Below, in pieces: positions 17,407 through 26,339 of a DNA stretch of 64,000 nucleotides. Below the pieces are notes generated by a model. That model made no database searches, was not told where the DNA came from, and saw only the letters and a list, made by a program, of their open reading frames with translations. The first letter of the stretch is position 1, and the number at the start of each line of letters is the position of its first letter. Location: positions 3,224,001-3,288,000 of the forward strand of contig NZ_CP106855.1 of assembly GCF_002209355.2 (NCBI RefSeq), in the 5' to 3' direction. Origin of the DNA: Bdellovibrio sp. SKB1291214 (GTDB taxonomy: Bacteria > Bdellovibrionota > Bdellovibrionia > Bdellovibrionales > Bdellovibrionaceae). Position numbers and translations under genes: made by a program.

Positions 17407-18553
17407 CTAGAATATTTAAAATTTTTTCGGATGCTTGGCCGTCACCAAACGGGTTTTTAGCTTGGGACATGCGATTATAGATTTCAGGTGTGTCTAAAAC
17501 CTCACTAGCCATTTTGTAAAATTTACCCTGTTCCAATGGGATTAATTTGGAAGTCCCAGCGGCGATGGCCTCGGGGCGCTCAGTCTTTTCACGGGCTACA
17601 AGGATCGGTTTTCCCAGAGAAGGAGCTTCCTCCTGAACACCGCCAGAGTCAGTAATGATCATATGAGCCTTATCCATCAAATAGATGAATGGAACATAAT
17701 CGACAGGCTCACACAGCCATATTTTATTGCCAGCTTTTGGTGCTTCGCCTTTATCAATCCACTGAGCGTTGTCGCCAAAGATTTTTTGAGCAGAAGCCCG
17801 CACCTGGGGATTCATGTGTAGAGGAATAAGAAGCTCAATATCTTCGCGACGAGAAAGCTCGAGTAAGCCCTTCATCACTTCTTCCATCGGTCGGCCGAAA
17901 GATTCACGACGATGTACTGTTACTAGAATCATTTTGCGGTTTGGATTTAGGAACGAATATTTGCTGGCTATTTCTGATCTTAAAGAAGGCGTTGATTCGA
18001 TCTTCTTTTTCACTTCAAACAAAGCATCAATACCAGTGTTGCCGGTCACAAAAACGTCTTCCGCGGGATAGTGCTCGCGCAAAAGATTATCGCGAGCAGG
18101 TTCCGTCGGGGCTAGGTGAACTTTAGAGACTAAGGCTGTACCTTTACGATTAAACTCCTCAGGGAATGGGGAATAGATGTCACCAGAGCGCAGACCGGCT
18201 TCTATGTGTACGACAGATACTTTATTATAAAATGCAACTAAGCTTCCGATGAAACCACTCGTTGTATCGCCTTGAACAACGACAGCGTCGATTTTATTTT
18301 CTAAAAGAATTTTATTGAGGCCAGCCATAACACCCATTGAGATGTCGATAAGTGATTGTCCCGGGCGCATAAGATCCAAATCAAAATCAGGCTTGATACC
18401 AAAAAAATCAAACAAAGGACGAATCATTTCGCGATGTTGCCCAGTAGAGCATACAAGAACTTTAAAACGAGGATCTTGCTTTGCTTTTAAAATAACCGGA
18501 GCACATTTAATAGTTTCTGGGCGAGTGCCGAATACGAAGAGGAGTGTTTTCAT
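17393..18553 (-). CDS. wecB: UDP-N-acetylglucosamine 2-epimerase (non-hydrolysing)
   Basis: WecB interconverts UDP-GlcNAc and UDP-ManNAc in the cytoplasm. The 386-aa length is typical. Conserved pieces are GTRPE at the N terminus, QGDTTSG, HIEAGLRSGD, TVHRRES and TDSGGVQEEAP, which cover the known active-site residues. No UDP-ManNAc dehydrogenase (wecC) or other ECA gene is nearby. In E. coli, WecB alone among ECA enzymes is needed for the Nfr-dependent glycan, so its position 100 bases upstream of an NfrB-like synthase supports a ManNAc donor role. Confidence 0.92.
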   Translation of the reverse strand: MKTLLFVFGTRPETIKCAPVILKAKQDPRFKVLVCSTGQHREMIRPLFDFFGIKPDFDLDLMRPGQSLIDISMGVMAGLNKILLENKIDAVVVQGDTTSGFIGSLVAFYNKVSVVHIEAGLRSGDIYSPFPEEFNRKGTALVSKVHLAPTEPARDNLLREHYPAEDVFVTGNTGIDALFEVKKKIESTPSLRSEIASKYSFLNPNRKMILVTVHRRESFGRPMEEVMKGLLELSRREDIELLIPLHMNPQVRASAQKIFGDNAQWIDKGEAPKAGNKIWLCEPVDYVPFIYLMDKAHMIITDSGGVQEEAPSLGKPILVAREKTERPEAIAAGTSKLIPLEQGKFYKMASEVLDTPEIYNRMSQAKNPFGDGQASEKILNILETKL

Positions 18554-18698
18554 GGAGTGAAATCTATTTTATATCGGTTACTTTCCGCAACCCCCAAACA
18601 GAGATTTCCTTCTTTTAATGAAAGAAAGACAGCGTTTTTGTTTGTAGGACTTCGTGCCGGTATTGCATCCTGCAATTATAACTGGGAGTGAGAACTCT

Positions 18699-19103
18699 AT
18701 GAGAAATCTGCTGATAAATATCGATGTGCCAGATCTAAATAAAGCATGTGATTTCTATACTCGGTGTTTTGATTTAAAAGTGGGTCGCACGTTTGAAGGA
18801 GTGACAGAGCTTCTAGGTTTTCCCTCACCCATTTACCTATTGCACAAATCCCCAGCGTCTGCGGCCGTTCCAAATACAGATATAAAACGTAATTTTAATC
18901 GGCATTGAACGCCTGTTCATCTCGACATCGAAGTGCCTGATATCGATAAGGCCCTTAAAAAAGCACAGAATGCAGGCGCCATCATCGAGGGCGAAGTGCT
19001 AGTGCGCCCATGGGGCAAGCTCCTAGGCTGCAGTGATCCCTTCGGCAACGGATTTTGCCTGATTCAGTTTTTAGGCCGCGGTTATGACGAGATTACAGGA
19101 TGA
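18699..19103 (+). pseudogene. VOC/glyoxalase-family gene interrupted by an in-frame TGA
   Basis: The frame opens at the ATG at 18699 with a typical VOC start (LINIDVPDLNKACDFY) and stops at TGA 18906-18908. The same frame continues without break to TGA at 19101-19103 as TPVHLDIEVPDIDKALKKA and ends with a proper VOC strand pattern (CSDPFGNGFCLIQF). Family members usually have RHWTPVHLD at this place, so a TGG to TGA change explains the stop. Read through, the product would be 134 aa, normal for the family. It is probably a nonsense-mutated gene, or a sequence error. Confidence 0.75.
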
Positions 19104-19150
19104 GATTCCTCAAATTGATGTTCCAGTGAATTAGTGTCATTCTGCCGAAT

Positions 19151-20068
19151 ATGAAAAATCTAAAAGTCCAGCTCTCACAAGAAGTCGAAAAAGCACTGTC
19201 GTCGGGTCAACCTGTTGTTGCGTTGGAATCTACGATTATATCGCACGGTATGCCTTATCCGCAGAACTTTGAAATGGCTTTGGCGGTTGAAGATCAAGTT
19301 CGTAAGAACGGTGCAACACCTGCGACGATTGCAATTATTGACGGAGTTTTAAGGGCCGGCCTTTTAAGGCAAGAAATTGAAAGCTTTGCGAAAAAAGGAA
19401 TGCAGATTACGAAGGTGAGTCGTCGTGATATTCCGGTGATTGTCGCTCAGAAAAAAGACGGAGCGACCACCGTTGCCAGTACGATGATTATCGCGGAGCT
19501 TGCGGGTATTTCAATTTTCGCGACGGGCGGTATCGGTGGCGTTCACAGAGGTGCAGAGGAATCGATGGATATCTCGGCGGACCTTGAGGAGCTTGGGCAA
19601 ACAAATGTGGCGGTGATTTGTGCAGGCGCCAAATCCATTTTAGATATTGGTTTAACCCTTGAGTATCTTGAAACCAAAGGGGTTCCGGTACTTGGATATC
19701 AAACTTCAGAACTTCCTGCGTTCTATACTCGTGAAAGTGGATTTAAGGTTGATTCTAAAGTGGACTCTGCAAAGGAGCTTGCGCAGATTCTTCGAGCAAA
19801 GTGGGATCTTGGATTAAAAGGCGGGGTTGTTATCGCCAATCCTGTTCCTAAAGAATACTCACTGGATTTCAAAGAGATGGAAAAAGTGATCAACGACGCG
19901 CTAGCTGAAATGAATCAAAAAGCTATTAAGGGGAAAGACTCAACACCATTCTTGCTAGGAAAAGTGAAAGAACTTACAGCGGGAAAAAGTCTTGAGACAA
20001 ATATTCAACTTGTACTGAATAACGCAAAATTAGCTGCAGAAATTGCAGTTGCTTATTGCCGAGAATAA
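19151..20068 (+). CDS. psuG: Pseudouridine-5'-phosphate glycosidase
   Basis: PsuG splits pseudouridine 5'-phosphate into uracil and ribose 5-phosphate in the cytoplasm. The 305-aa protein has the family's N-terminal block [16 protein letters not shown], the metal/substrate region [25 protein letters not shown], and NPVPKEYS. No pseudouridine kinase (psuK) or transporter lies beside it, so the substrate may be fed from elsewhere, for example RNA turnover in prey. The ribosome binding site is weak. Confidence 0.92.
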   Translation: MKNLKVQLSQEVEKALSSGQPVVALESTIISHGMPYPQNFEMALAVEDQVRKNGATPATIAIIDGVLRAGLLRQEIESFAKKGMQITKVSRRDIPVIVAQKKDGATTVASTMIIAELAGISIFATGGIGGVHRGAEESMDISADLEELGQTNVAVICAGAKSILDIGLTLEYLETKGVPVLGYQTSELPAFYTRESGFKVDSKVDSAKELAQILRAKWDLGLKGGVVIANPVPKEYSLDFKEMEKVINDALAEMNQKAIKGKDSTPFLLGKVKELTAGKSLETNIQLVLNNAKLAAEIAVAYCRE

Positions 20069-20100
20069 AAAAGAGAGTGCTTTTGCGGCACTCCCTTTTA
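20066..20100. terminator. Bidirectional terminator between psuG and the AHSA1 gene
   Basis: Arms GAGAGTGC (20073-20080) and GCACTCCC (20088-20095) pair with one mismatch. An A-run lies on the left and TTTT on the right, so it can work for both convergent genes. Confidence 0.65.
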
Positions 20101-20103
20101 GTT

Positions 20104-20580
20104 TTATTTCATGACGTTCACAAGTTGGTCGGCACAAAGTCCCCAGCCTTCATGGAAGCCCATTTCTTCATGCTTTTGCTTGTCTTCCGGGGTAGCGTGG
20201 CGGCCAATGGCTGTGAACTTTGTCTTGTTGCCATCGGGTTCCATCATGATGACGGCCGTAAAAGCTAAGCCAGCACCAGATTCAAATTTGGGAGCAGGAC
20301 GAAATCCGGGGTGAAGGGCATCAGTCCAAACTAGTTTTTTTTGAGGTACAACCTCAAGTATGCATCCTAAATTTGGATATCTGTCGCCTTCCGGAGACTG
20401 CATAATGGTTCTAAAAATACCACCTGGTTGTAAATCAATTTCGGCTTCAGTAACTTTCCAGGGCTCTGGGCAGAACCATTTACAGATAAGATCAGGAGTC
20501 GTCCAGGCCGCCCAAACTTTATCAACGCTCACGTCCAACGTTTTTTCCAAGACAAGATCGAGATTTGGATCAATATTCAT
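20104..20580 (-). CDS. SRPBCC/AHSA1-domain protein
   Basis: The 158-aa protein is one AHSA1-like START fold, recognised from EKTLDVSVDKVWAAWTTPDLICKWFCPEPW at its start, which must be read as two parts of one N-terminal block, and ALHPGFRPAPKF in the middle. Such proteins bind hydrophobic ligands or act as stress-associated factors; the ligand is unknown. I chose the ATG at 20580, which follows GGAGG closely, rather than the ATG cluster at 20596-20604. It is a single gene, convergent with psuG. Confidence 0.78.
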   Translation of the reverse strand: MNIDPNLDLVLEKTLDVSVDKVWAAWTTPDLICKWFCPEPWKVTEAEIDLQPGGIFRTIMQSPEGDRYPNLGCILEVVPQKKLVWTDALHPGFRPAPKFESGAGLAFTAVIMMEPDGNKTKFTAIGRHATPEDKQKHEEMGFHEGWGLCADQLVNVMK

Positions 20581-20665
20581 TTGCCCTCCGGCCATCGTCA
20601 TCATTATTGATTATATGTTATCCAAGGTGGCGATGGGACGAAAGCAATATTTCTAAATGAGAAAA

Positions 20666-20696
20666 TGGTTGGCCTCGCTAGACACGAGGCCAACCA
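20666..20696 (-). terminator. Terminator of the hsp20 operon
   Basis: A 12-bp perfect stem (20666-20677 with 20685-20696) has a 7-base loop and, on the minus strand, is followed by TTTTC. It lies about 35 bases after the Hsp20 stop. Confidence 0.75.
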
Positions 20697-20731
20697 AGAG
20701 AGGGATTAGGTGGTTTGGGTCTATTATGCGT

Positions 20732-21238
20732 TTATTGTACGTTCACATCTTTGATGTCGTCGGATTTTTTATTTCCTAACAAACGTTCAAAGATTCCTGT
20801 TTTGCCAGTTTGAATCTGGATTTGACGTGGTTTCGCCGCATCAAGCTTTGGAATGTAAAGCTCCAAGACACCATTTTCATATCGGGCTTCCACCTGTGAC
20901 GTATTCACTGAACTTGGCAGAGTGAAACAACGTTTGAAGTAACCGTATCTTCTTTCGAAGAGTTGAAATTTCTGACTATCGGAAGAATTTGTTTCTCTTT
21001 TTCTTTCGCCAGAAACCGTCAGTACATTTTCGGTGATGTCGATTTTTACATCTTCTTTCTTCAAACCCGGAAGATCCATGCTCATGTAAAAATGGTTATC
21101 TGCTTCAACAATTTCACATGCAGGTGAAAAATCTCGCTCGTCGTAAACTTTCGCCAAGCGATCCATTTCAGCAAACATGCTGGAGACGTCCGAAGCAAGA
21201 CTGCGAGTCGTCCAATATGGTGTGGTTAACATTCTCAT
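20732..21238 (-). CDS. Hsp20 / small heat-shock protein
   Basis: The 168-aa protein has the alpha-crystallin domain in about residues 45-140 (SMDLPGLKKEDVKID, LTVSGERKRE, FKRCFTLP, ARYENGVLELYIPK). Such proteins hold unfolding proteins in the cytoplasm for refolding. The strong ribosome binding site AAGGAGGT lies inside the 3' end of the small membrane-protein gene, and the two overlap as ATGA, so translation is coupled. Confidence 0.92.
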   Translation of the reverse strand: MRMLTTPYWTTRSLASDVSSMFAEMDRLAKVYDERDFSPACEIVEADNHFYMSMDLPGLKKEDVKIDITENVLTVSGERKRETNSSDSQKFQLFERRYGYFKRCFTLPSSVNTSQVEARYENGVLELYIPKLDAAKPRQIQIQTGKTGIFERLLGNKKSDDIKDVNVQ

Positions 21239-21408
21239 TTCATACCTCCTTGTTGTGTTGTGTGTTGTTGAAAATTATTTGCAAGAAAATCCGCTGATTC
21301 GATCGAATCATGGTGAGCGGTTGTGTTCAGGAGCACGGCAAGAAGTGCAATAATTCCTAGGGATAGAATTAAATCCTGAAATAAAGTTCGCCAGTTCAAA
21401 CTTGTCAT
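21235..21408 (-). CDS. Small membrane protein upstream of hsp20
   Basis: The 57-aa product has one predicted membrane helix (DLILSLGIIALLAVLLN, about residues 10-26) and a polar Gln/His-rich tail. The ATG at 21408 follows AAAGGAGG at ideal spacing, which argues it is a real gene. It overlaps hsp20 by 4 bases, so a stress-linked role at the membrane is plausible. I recognise no family. Confidence 0.7.
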   Translation of the reverse strand: MTSLNWRTLFQDLILSLGIIALLAVLLNTTAHHDSIESADFLANNFQQHTTQQGGMK

Positions 21409-21527
21409 AAGACCTCCTTTCAATATTTTCGATATCAATCTGGTGATTTCGAAAAACCTGTCAAGTTGGCCTTCATTAGTTTATTAAAAACAATGTCATT
21501 ACAAATATTTATGAAGTTAAATCGGAG

Positions 21528-21548
21528 GCTGGAGTTTGATCCAGCCTA
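21528..21548 (-). terminator. Hairpin at the end of the MMPL-LolA gene
   Basis: Inverted arms AGGCTGGA and TCCAGCCT flank six bases and overlap the stop codon. There is no T-run after it on the minus strand, so it may stabilise the mRNA end rather than terminate. Confidence 0.4.
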
Positions 21549-24500
21549 ATCGTCGGAAAGCGCTTTTGGAGAGAATTTGGAGGACTTTAGGTTCTGATTA
21601 ATTTTGATGTCAGAGAGGCTGATATCGGTGCCCCGTTTGTTTTGGACGTTTCTAATTTTGATAGTTCCCGCGCGAAACTTATTACCAGGAAGTTTTTTGT
21701 AGTCACCAAATTCGATCGTCTTAACTAACTTAGATTGTTTGTCGAAGCATTCAGATTTAATTGGCAGAAATTCCTTCGCCGAGACGTAGCTGACGATTTT
21801 AGAATAATTAGGAGAGCTCGCGGATACGTCACTTTCTACTAACAAATATTTGCCACCTTTAACTTCGACTTCTTTTTTTACTGTTGTGGACGCCGATGAG
21901 TCGCGGTTGAAGTCGAAATCTTCGGCACTGAGCTCTGAGCCTAAAATCCCACCTTTACTGCTTTCGCCAGTCAGACGACGAACCTGTTTCGATGAAGGAA
22001 GATAGATCCATTTTTCTTCTTTATCGTTTTTAAGTGTTGCAAGTAAGGCCGTACCTTTCAGATCGGCGGGTTTTAGCATTCGCACCATCATTGAGTGATC
22101 TTTTTTAGAAGGACTCATTCGCCAAATTTGCATCTGACGTTCTTTGGATGATCCATCGGCCTCTATGATCTTCATCTCGGCTACGAAGGTTTCATCCTTT
22201 GTACTGAAACGAGAACTCATCTCTTGTCCCAATTTTTCAGCAGTGGGAAGTCCTTGTGCCCACAGTTTCAAAGGTGCACTGATGATTACGAACGCTAGGA
22301 TAATAGATGCCGCTGTTGCCATAACTTTCTCCTTCTTCCAACGTAAAGGGCCAAGCAGCCATGGGCAACTTTTCAACATCGTTGGTAAAAGAATCAAATC
22401 CCCTACCAGACCAGCCAACATCGACAAAAGCATATAGAAACCAAAAATTCGATTCATCGCAAAGTAGGAGGCCATGAACACAGAAAATCCTGCAAGCAAT
22501 GTCAGACTTGAGATCAGGCAGGGATTGCCCTCAAGCCACAAAGCTTTTTCGATATCAAGTTTTCCGCTCTTCGTGTTCTTTTGCATAGCGCGCAGTCGTG
22601 CCAACAAATACACCGTGTTGTTAAACGCCAAGCCCAGTGCAATCGAAAAAATAATGGCAACACTTGGTTTAATGGGAGTCTCCGAAATTGCCAAGAATCC
22701 CAATAAAGCTGCAGGCGGGACTAAGTTTGGAATACAAGCGACAAGTGACCAGCGAAGTGATTTAAAAACAAATACCAAGACGACAACAATTGCCGCCATG
22801 GATTGCCAGAATCCAAAGATCAACTCGTGGGAAAGGTCATTGTTCAGTGCATGAATTGTCGAACCCATGCCAGTCACTTGAATTTTCATTTCTGGAAATG
22901 ATTTTTCAGTCTTAGAACGAAGCTCTTGAACAAGCTCATGCAATTTATTTCCCGGTAAATCTTGCGTACGCACCGATAAGCGCGTTTTAGAGCTGTCGGC
23001 GTTCAGGAAATTTTTAAGAGGACTTTCATTCGAAAGAGAATACAGAAAGAATATCTCTGCCGTGGAGTTACGACTAGCGGGCAAGCGAGAATGATGAAAG
23101 CTTGCTGCCGCGACTAAATCAGGAAGGCTAACGACGCTTCCTACACCCTCAGTATTGCGAATATCACTGGAAAGTGCATCCAATCGTGCTATTAGTTTTG
23201 GGTCATTCCAGGCATCTTGGCCGCCGTCGATTTCGATATCTACTGGAATCATCCCGCCAAGCTCTTTGTCGATGGTTTCAGTGGATAAACGGACTTGATG
23301 ATTTTGTGGAAGGTCATCAAATAGACGTGCTGACCAAGATAGGGAGTGGCCTTTGAATGCAAGCCCTAAAGATACAATGATGATGCCAATCGTCCAAATA
23401 CCGCTGCGACGGAAAAGGTAAAGTCCCCAACGAGCTTTGGCCCAAGCCCACTCACGAGCTGTGGGTCCTTTAAGAAATAAGAGAAGCGGGAAAAGGAGAA
23501 TCGTAGTCGTGATCCAGCCCATAACAATAGAAATGGCCGCTGTGACTCCGTATTCGCGAATCAACGGTACATTTGTTGTTAATAGACTTAAGAAGCCAAT
23601 CATGGTTGTTGTGGATGCGATAAGATTTGGTTTAAAGATCGCGCGGAGCGTAGTCATGACGAGCTCTTCGTGAGACACTTCAGGCGAAGCTTTTTTTTCC
23701 TCGGCATAGCGAAGAAGCGTATGAATACACAACGATACCACGTCCACGGTCGTAAGGATTGGGATGGTCGTGGAAAGTATAGAAAACGGTAGGCCGACGA
23801 GTGCCATCACCGCAACCACTAAAATATTGGCGCAGATGATGACCACAAAAGATATCAACAGCGGAGAAAAATTTGAAAAGATCAAAGCAAGCACTATAAA
23901 GCACGCGACGAATCCCAGAATGACAAAGTTTCTAAGCTCAGTGCTTAATAGTTTTGCGACATCCGTTTGAACGGCTGGTGTCCCTCCTAATTGAACATTC
24001 GCAAATGGCAAAGAAGCTGAAGACGTAACCTGCAGATTTTCACGCAAGCTTGTTAGTTCATGAGTGTTCAGACGATTGATGCTGACGATGATCGATGCTG
24101 TTTTACCGTCTTTGGAAATCAATGTCGGAGCAATCAAAGGATTTGCCGAAGTTTCTGCGGCCCATCTTTCAATAGGAATACTCTTTAATAAGGGACCGAC
24201 GCTTAAGCCCTCATCACTAGAAACAGCTCCTTGCACTGTTGCTAAGGATAAAGCCGTACGAACTCCTGGATAGTTCGCAACAAGCTCCGTCAATTGCTTT
24301 AAATCATCGATTTTGGATTGATTGAACCAATCACCGTTTCCTTCATTTACGCGGGCTGTGATTATAAATGGCTGAACCTCGGAAAGTTGAAAGGTCTGTC
24401 GACTTTTTTCATCCAACTTAAGAAGTGCATTATCTTTTGGCAGAAACTGCTTAAGACTGTACTGAGTTGTAAGCTTCGGAAGCGCCAGCAAACTGAATAG

Positions 24501-24575
24501 GGTTAAAGTAATCACGCCAATCAATGAGGTGATGGCAAGAGCTTTTCTGGAAATTTTTAAAGGCATTCGCAACAT
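21546..24575 (-). CDS. MMPL/RND transporter fused to a LolA-like lipoprotein-sorting domain
   Basis: The 1009-aa protein joins two modules that are usually separate genes. Residues ~1-745 are an MMPL/RND exporter: a first membrane helix near 10-30, a periplasmic loop, helices ~215-380, a second loop, and helices ~570-740. Residues ~752-1009 match the outer-membrane lipoprotein-sorting (COG2834, LolA/LolB fold) family, with KEEKWIYLPSSKQVRRL and GSELSAEDF. The join runs through a signal-peptide-like helix (MATAASIILAFVIISAP). I chose the ATG at 24575 (AAGGA eight bases upstream) over the TTG at 24596. Such transporter/LolA-like pairs are often found with an outer-membrane barrel, as here at 26336. 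Confidence 0.85.
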   Translation of the reverse strand: MLRMPLKISRKALAITSLIGVITLTLFSLLALPKLTTQYSLKQFLPKDNALLKLDEKSRQTFQLSEVQPFIITARVNEGNGDWFNQSKIDDLKQLTELVANYPGVRTALSLATVQGAVSSDEGLSVGPLLKSIPIERWAAETSANPLIAPTLISKDGKTASIIVSINRLNTHELTSLRENLQVTSSASLPFANVQLGGTPAVQTDVAKLLSTELRNFVILGFVACFIVLALIFSNFSPLLISFVVIICANILVVAVMALVGLPFSILSTTIPILTTVDVVSLCIHTLLRYAEEKKASPEVSHEELVMTTLRAIFKPNLIASTTTMIGFLSLLTTNVPLIREYGVTAAISIVMGWITTTILLFPLLLFLKGPTAREWAWAKARWGLYLFRRSGIWTIGIIIVSLGLAFKGHSLSWSARLFDDLPQNHQVRLSTETIDKELGGMIPVDIEIDGGQDAWNDPKLIARLDALSSDIRNTEGVGSVVSLPDLVAAASFHHSRLPASRNSTAEIFFLYSLSNESPLKNFLNADSSKTRLSVRTQDLPGNKLHELVQELRSKTEKSFPEMKIQVTGMGSTIHALNNDLSHELIFGFWQSMAAIVVVLVFVFKSLRWSLVACIPNLVPPAALLGFLAISETPIKPSVAIIFSIALGLAFNNTVYLLARLRAMQKNTKSGKLDIEKALWLEGNPCLISSLTLLAGFSVFMASYFAMNRIFGFYMLLSMLAGLVGDLILLPTMLKSCPWLLGPLRWKKEKVMATAASIILAFVIISAPLKLWAQGLPTAEKLGQEMSSRFSTKDETFVAEMKIIEADGSSKERQMQIWRMSPSKKDHSMMVRMLKPADLKGTALLATLKNDKEEKWIYLPSSKQVRRLTGESSKGGILGSELSAEDFDFNRDSSASTTVKKEVEVKGGKYLLVESDVSASSPNYSKIVSYVSAKEFLPIKSECFDKQSKLVKTIEFGDYKKLPGNKFRAGTIKIRNVQNKRGTDISLSDIKINQNLKSSKFSPKALSDD
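22322..22336 (-). promoter_or_regulatory. Internal ribosome binding site and start for the LolA-like part
   Basis: Inside the fusion gene, AAGGAG lies six bases before an in-frame ATG at 22322. That ATG begins a signal-peptide-like sequence (MATAASIILAFVIISAP...WAQG). Initiation here would give a separate 258-aa periplasmic LolA-like protein from the same frame. Confidence 0.5.
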
Positions 24576-24824
24576 TCGCTGAGTCCTTATGATCAAGGGT
24601 TACGTCAGATAGGAAATTATCGGACATATTTTTTCACTCTAAAATGTGCTGGAATTCGTATAGTGACTGAACAGGTTGATAGTAAAACACGTGAAGTTCA
24701 GAATTCAGAACAAAAAGTAAAAAAGTTCATCGATGTTGGACCTTTTGACTGAATGAAAAATGAGAATACATCCGATAGAAAAAAGTTTCTTTAGATTTTA
24801 CAAGAACCACCGTAACGTGAATCC

Positions 24825-26339
24825 ATGACTATCAAGCAAATCACTAAATGTATTTTCGTATTTGCTGCTTTACTGACTTCACAGCAGGCTTACTCCTCTG
24901 CCACTGTTGAATCAGAGTTCGAGCTTGTTTTACCGAAGCAGTTTCAAAAAAATCTTATCGAGGAGAAGTGGAAAACTCTCATAAATAAAGAGTTTCAAGC
25001 AAATTGGCAATTTCCTGATCAAACAGTTTCCGCACAGAATGGCGTGCAGGTTGAGTTGAAAGGTGTGTCTCTTTCATTAAAGACTCAGTTACAAAAACCA
25101 GATTTGAGCACAGCTCAGACGCAGTTGATCCTTCAATCTAAAGATCTATCCGCGCAAATGACGATTGCTAGCATTTCAGTAGACCAATGGATTGAACAAA
25201 CGGTGAATGGAATTACGGGCCGTTTTCATTTGCAGGCTTCATGTGCAAACGTCGTATTGAACATGAAAGCGGGCATGGGCGCCTTTTCCGTAGCGGTGTC
25301 ACCGGAAGTTGCTTCTGCGGCCGCTGGCGGCGAGGTTGAAGACGTGAGCCTTTCCTGGCAACCAGACGCCTGGTCCGTACAAGCCTTTAATTGCATAGGA
25401 GCGGACGGATTTTCTGATATTGTGAACGAGCAAATTTCTCAGATTTCAATGGATTCAGCTGCTTTCGTAAATCCAAAGAAAGCTTTATTGATCTCATATT
25501 TGAATGAATATGTTGGAAAAATTAATTTTGATTTTTCCGCACCCAGAGAGCTTGTAAGCGGCAGATCAGACATCAAGGTGAGTATGATGGTTGATAGTTT
25601 TGATGATACGAACCCCGAACAGATGATTGCCAAGGGGCGTGTCATTATGACTTTCACCCGCTCCTCACAAACGGGATCTAAGTCATTAACTCTGTCGAAA
25701 GATGATCCCAAGTATTCGGCTTCCACCCAAGCTATGATCCGGTTACCAGGGGGACTTGCGAAAGAAATTATCACGCAGGCATATTCCGCCGATTCGTGGG
25801 TTCATCAGTTTTACTCGAATCAGATTTCGGGATTTTCGACGGTTATGAATTCCAGATTTGTTCAGTGGTTTGTTTGGCCGGAGCTTATGGACTATCCCAA
25901 ATCCAGTAAGTTCTTGTTTAATGTTTATTCCAATAAGGATCCTAAAATTACGGGATCGGGCTTAAAGTACGGTGTTAGTTTCAAATTGTTATCACAGATG
26001 CAGGCTCCAAAGAATGGAAAGTATATTCCATTTATGAACTTTGTAGTTCCATTTAGCAGCAACGTCGCAGTGGGAATTGCAGACAGCAAAGCAAGCGTGA
26101 AATTTACGAACACTAGCTTGGATCTAAAGTATAGCTGGGACGCTTCATATGTTAAAAAGTATTCCCCGAAAACACGTTTTGCTGGCTCCACAATTGAAGA
26201 TAAGATCTTAGGTGCAATTTCTGGAAAGACAATGAGCGTAGCCTTACCAGCGATTCCTTTGATGGATGGTGTGAATTTGAAAGTGAAGAAGGCGTCAACA
26301 CTTTCCAACTCCGATCTTTTGTTGCAGCTGGCCCCTTAA
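24825..26339 (+). CDS. Secreted protein of unknown function
   Basis: The 504-aa protein has a Sec signal peptide (about residues 1-24, ending QQAYSSA). The rest looks like alternating beta strands with repeated lipid-binding-like patterns (VQVELKGVSLSLKTQL, GVNLKVKKASTLS), without a family I recognise. Only two cysteines are evident. It is divergent from the MMPL-LolA fusion and convergent with the outer-membrane barrel, and the three could form one envelope transport system. The start has no strong ribosome binding site. Confidence 0.7.
   Translation: MTIKQITKCIFVFAALLTSQQAYSSATVESEFELVLPKQFQKNLIEEKWKTLINKEFQANWQFPDQTVSAQNGVQVELKGVSLSLKTQLQKPDLSTAQTQLILQSKDLSAQMTIASISVDQWIEQTVNGITGRFHLQASCANVVLNMKAGMGAFSVAVSPEVASAAAGGEVEDVSLSWQPDAWSVQAFNCIGADGFSDIVNEQISQISMDSAAFVNPKKALLISYLNEYVGKINFDFSAPRELVSGRSDIKVSMMVDSFDDTNPEQMIAKGRVIMTFTRSSQTGSKSLTLSKDDPKYSASTQAMIRLPGGLAKEIITQAYSADSWVHQFYSNQISGFSTVMNSRFVQWFVWPELMDYPKSSKFLFNVYSNKDPKITGSGLKYGVSFKLLSQMQAPKNGKYIPFMNFVVPFSSNVAVGIADSKASVKFTNTSLDLKYSWDASYVKKYSPKTRFAGSTIEDKILGAISGKTMSVALPAIPLMDGVNLKVKKASTLSNSDLLLQLAP

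Noticed and set aside
18906-18908. TGA in the VOC gene as selenocysteine
   Set aside because: The position is Trp in the family, not Cys; I see no downstream SECIS-like hairpin immediately after the codon and no selenium genes in the window. A nonsense change or sequence error is simpler.
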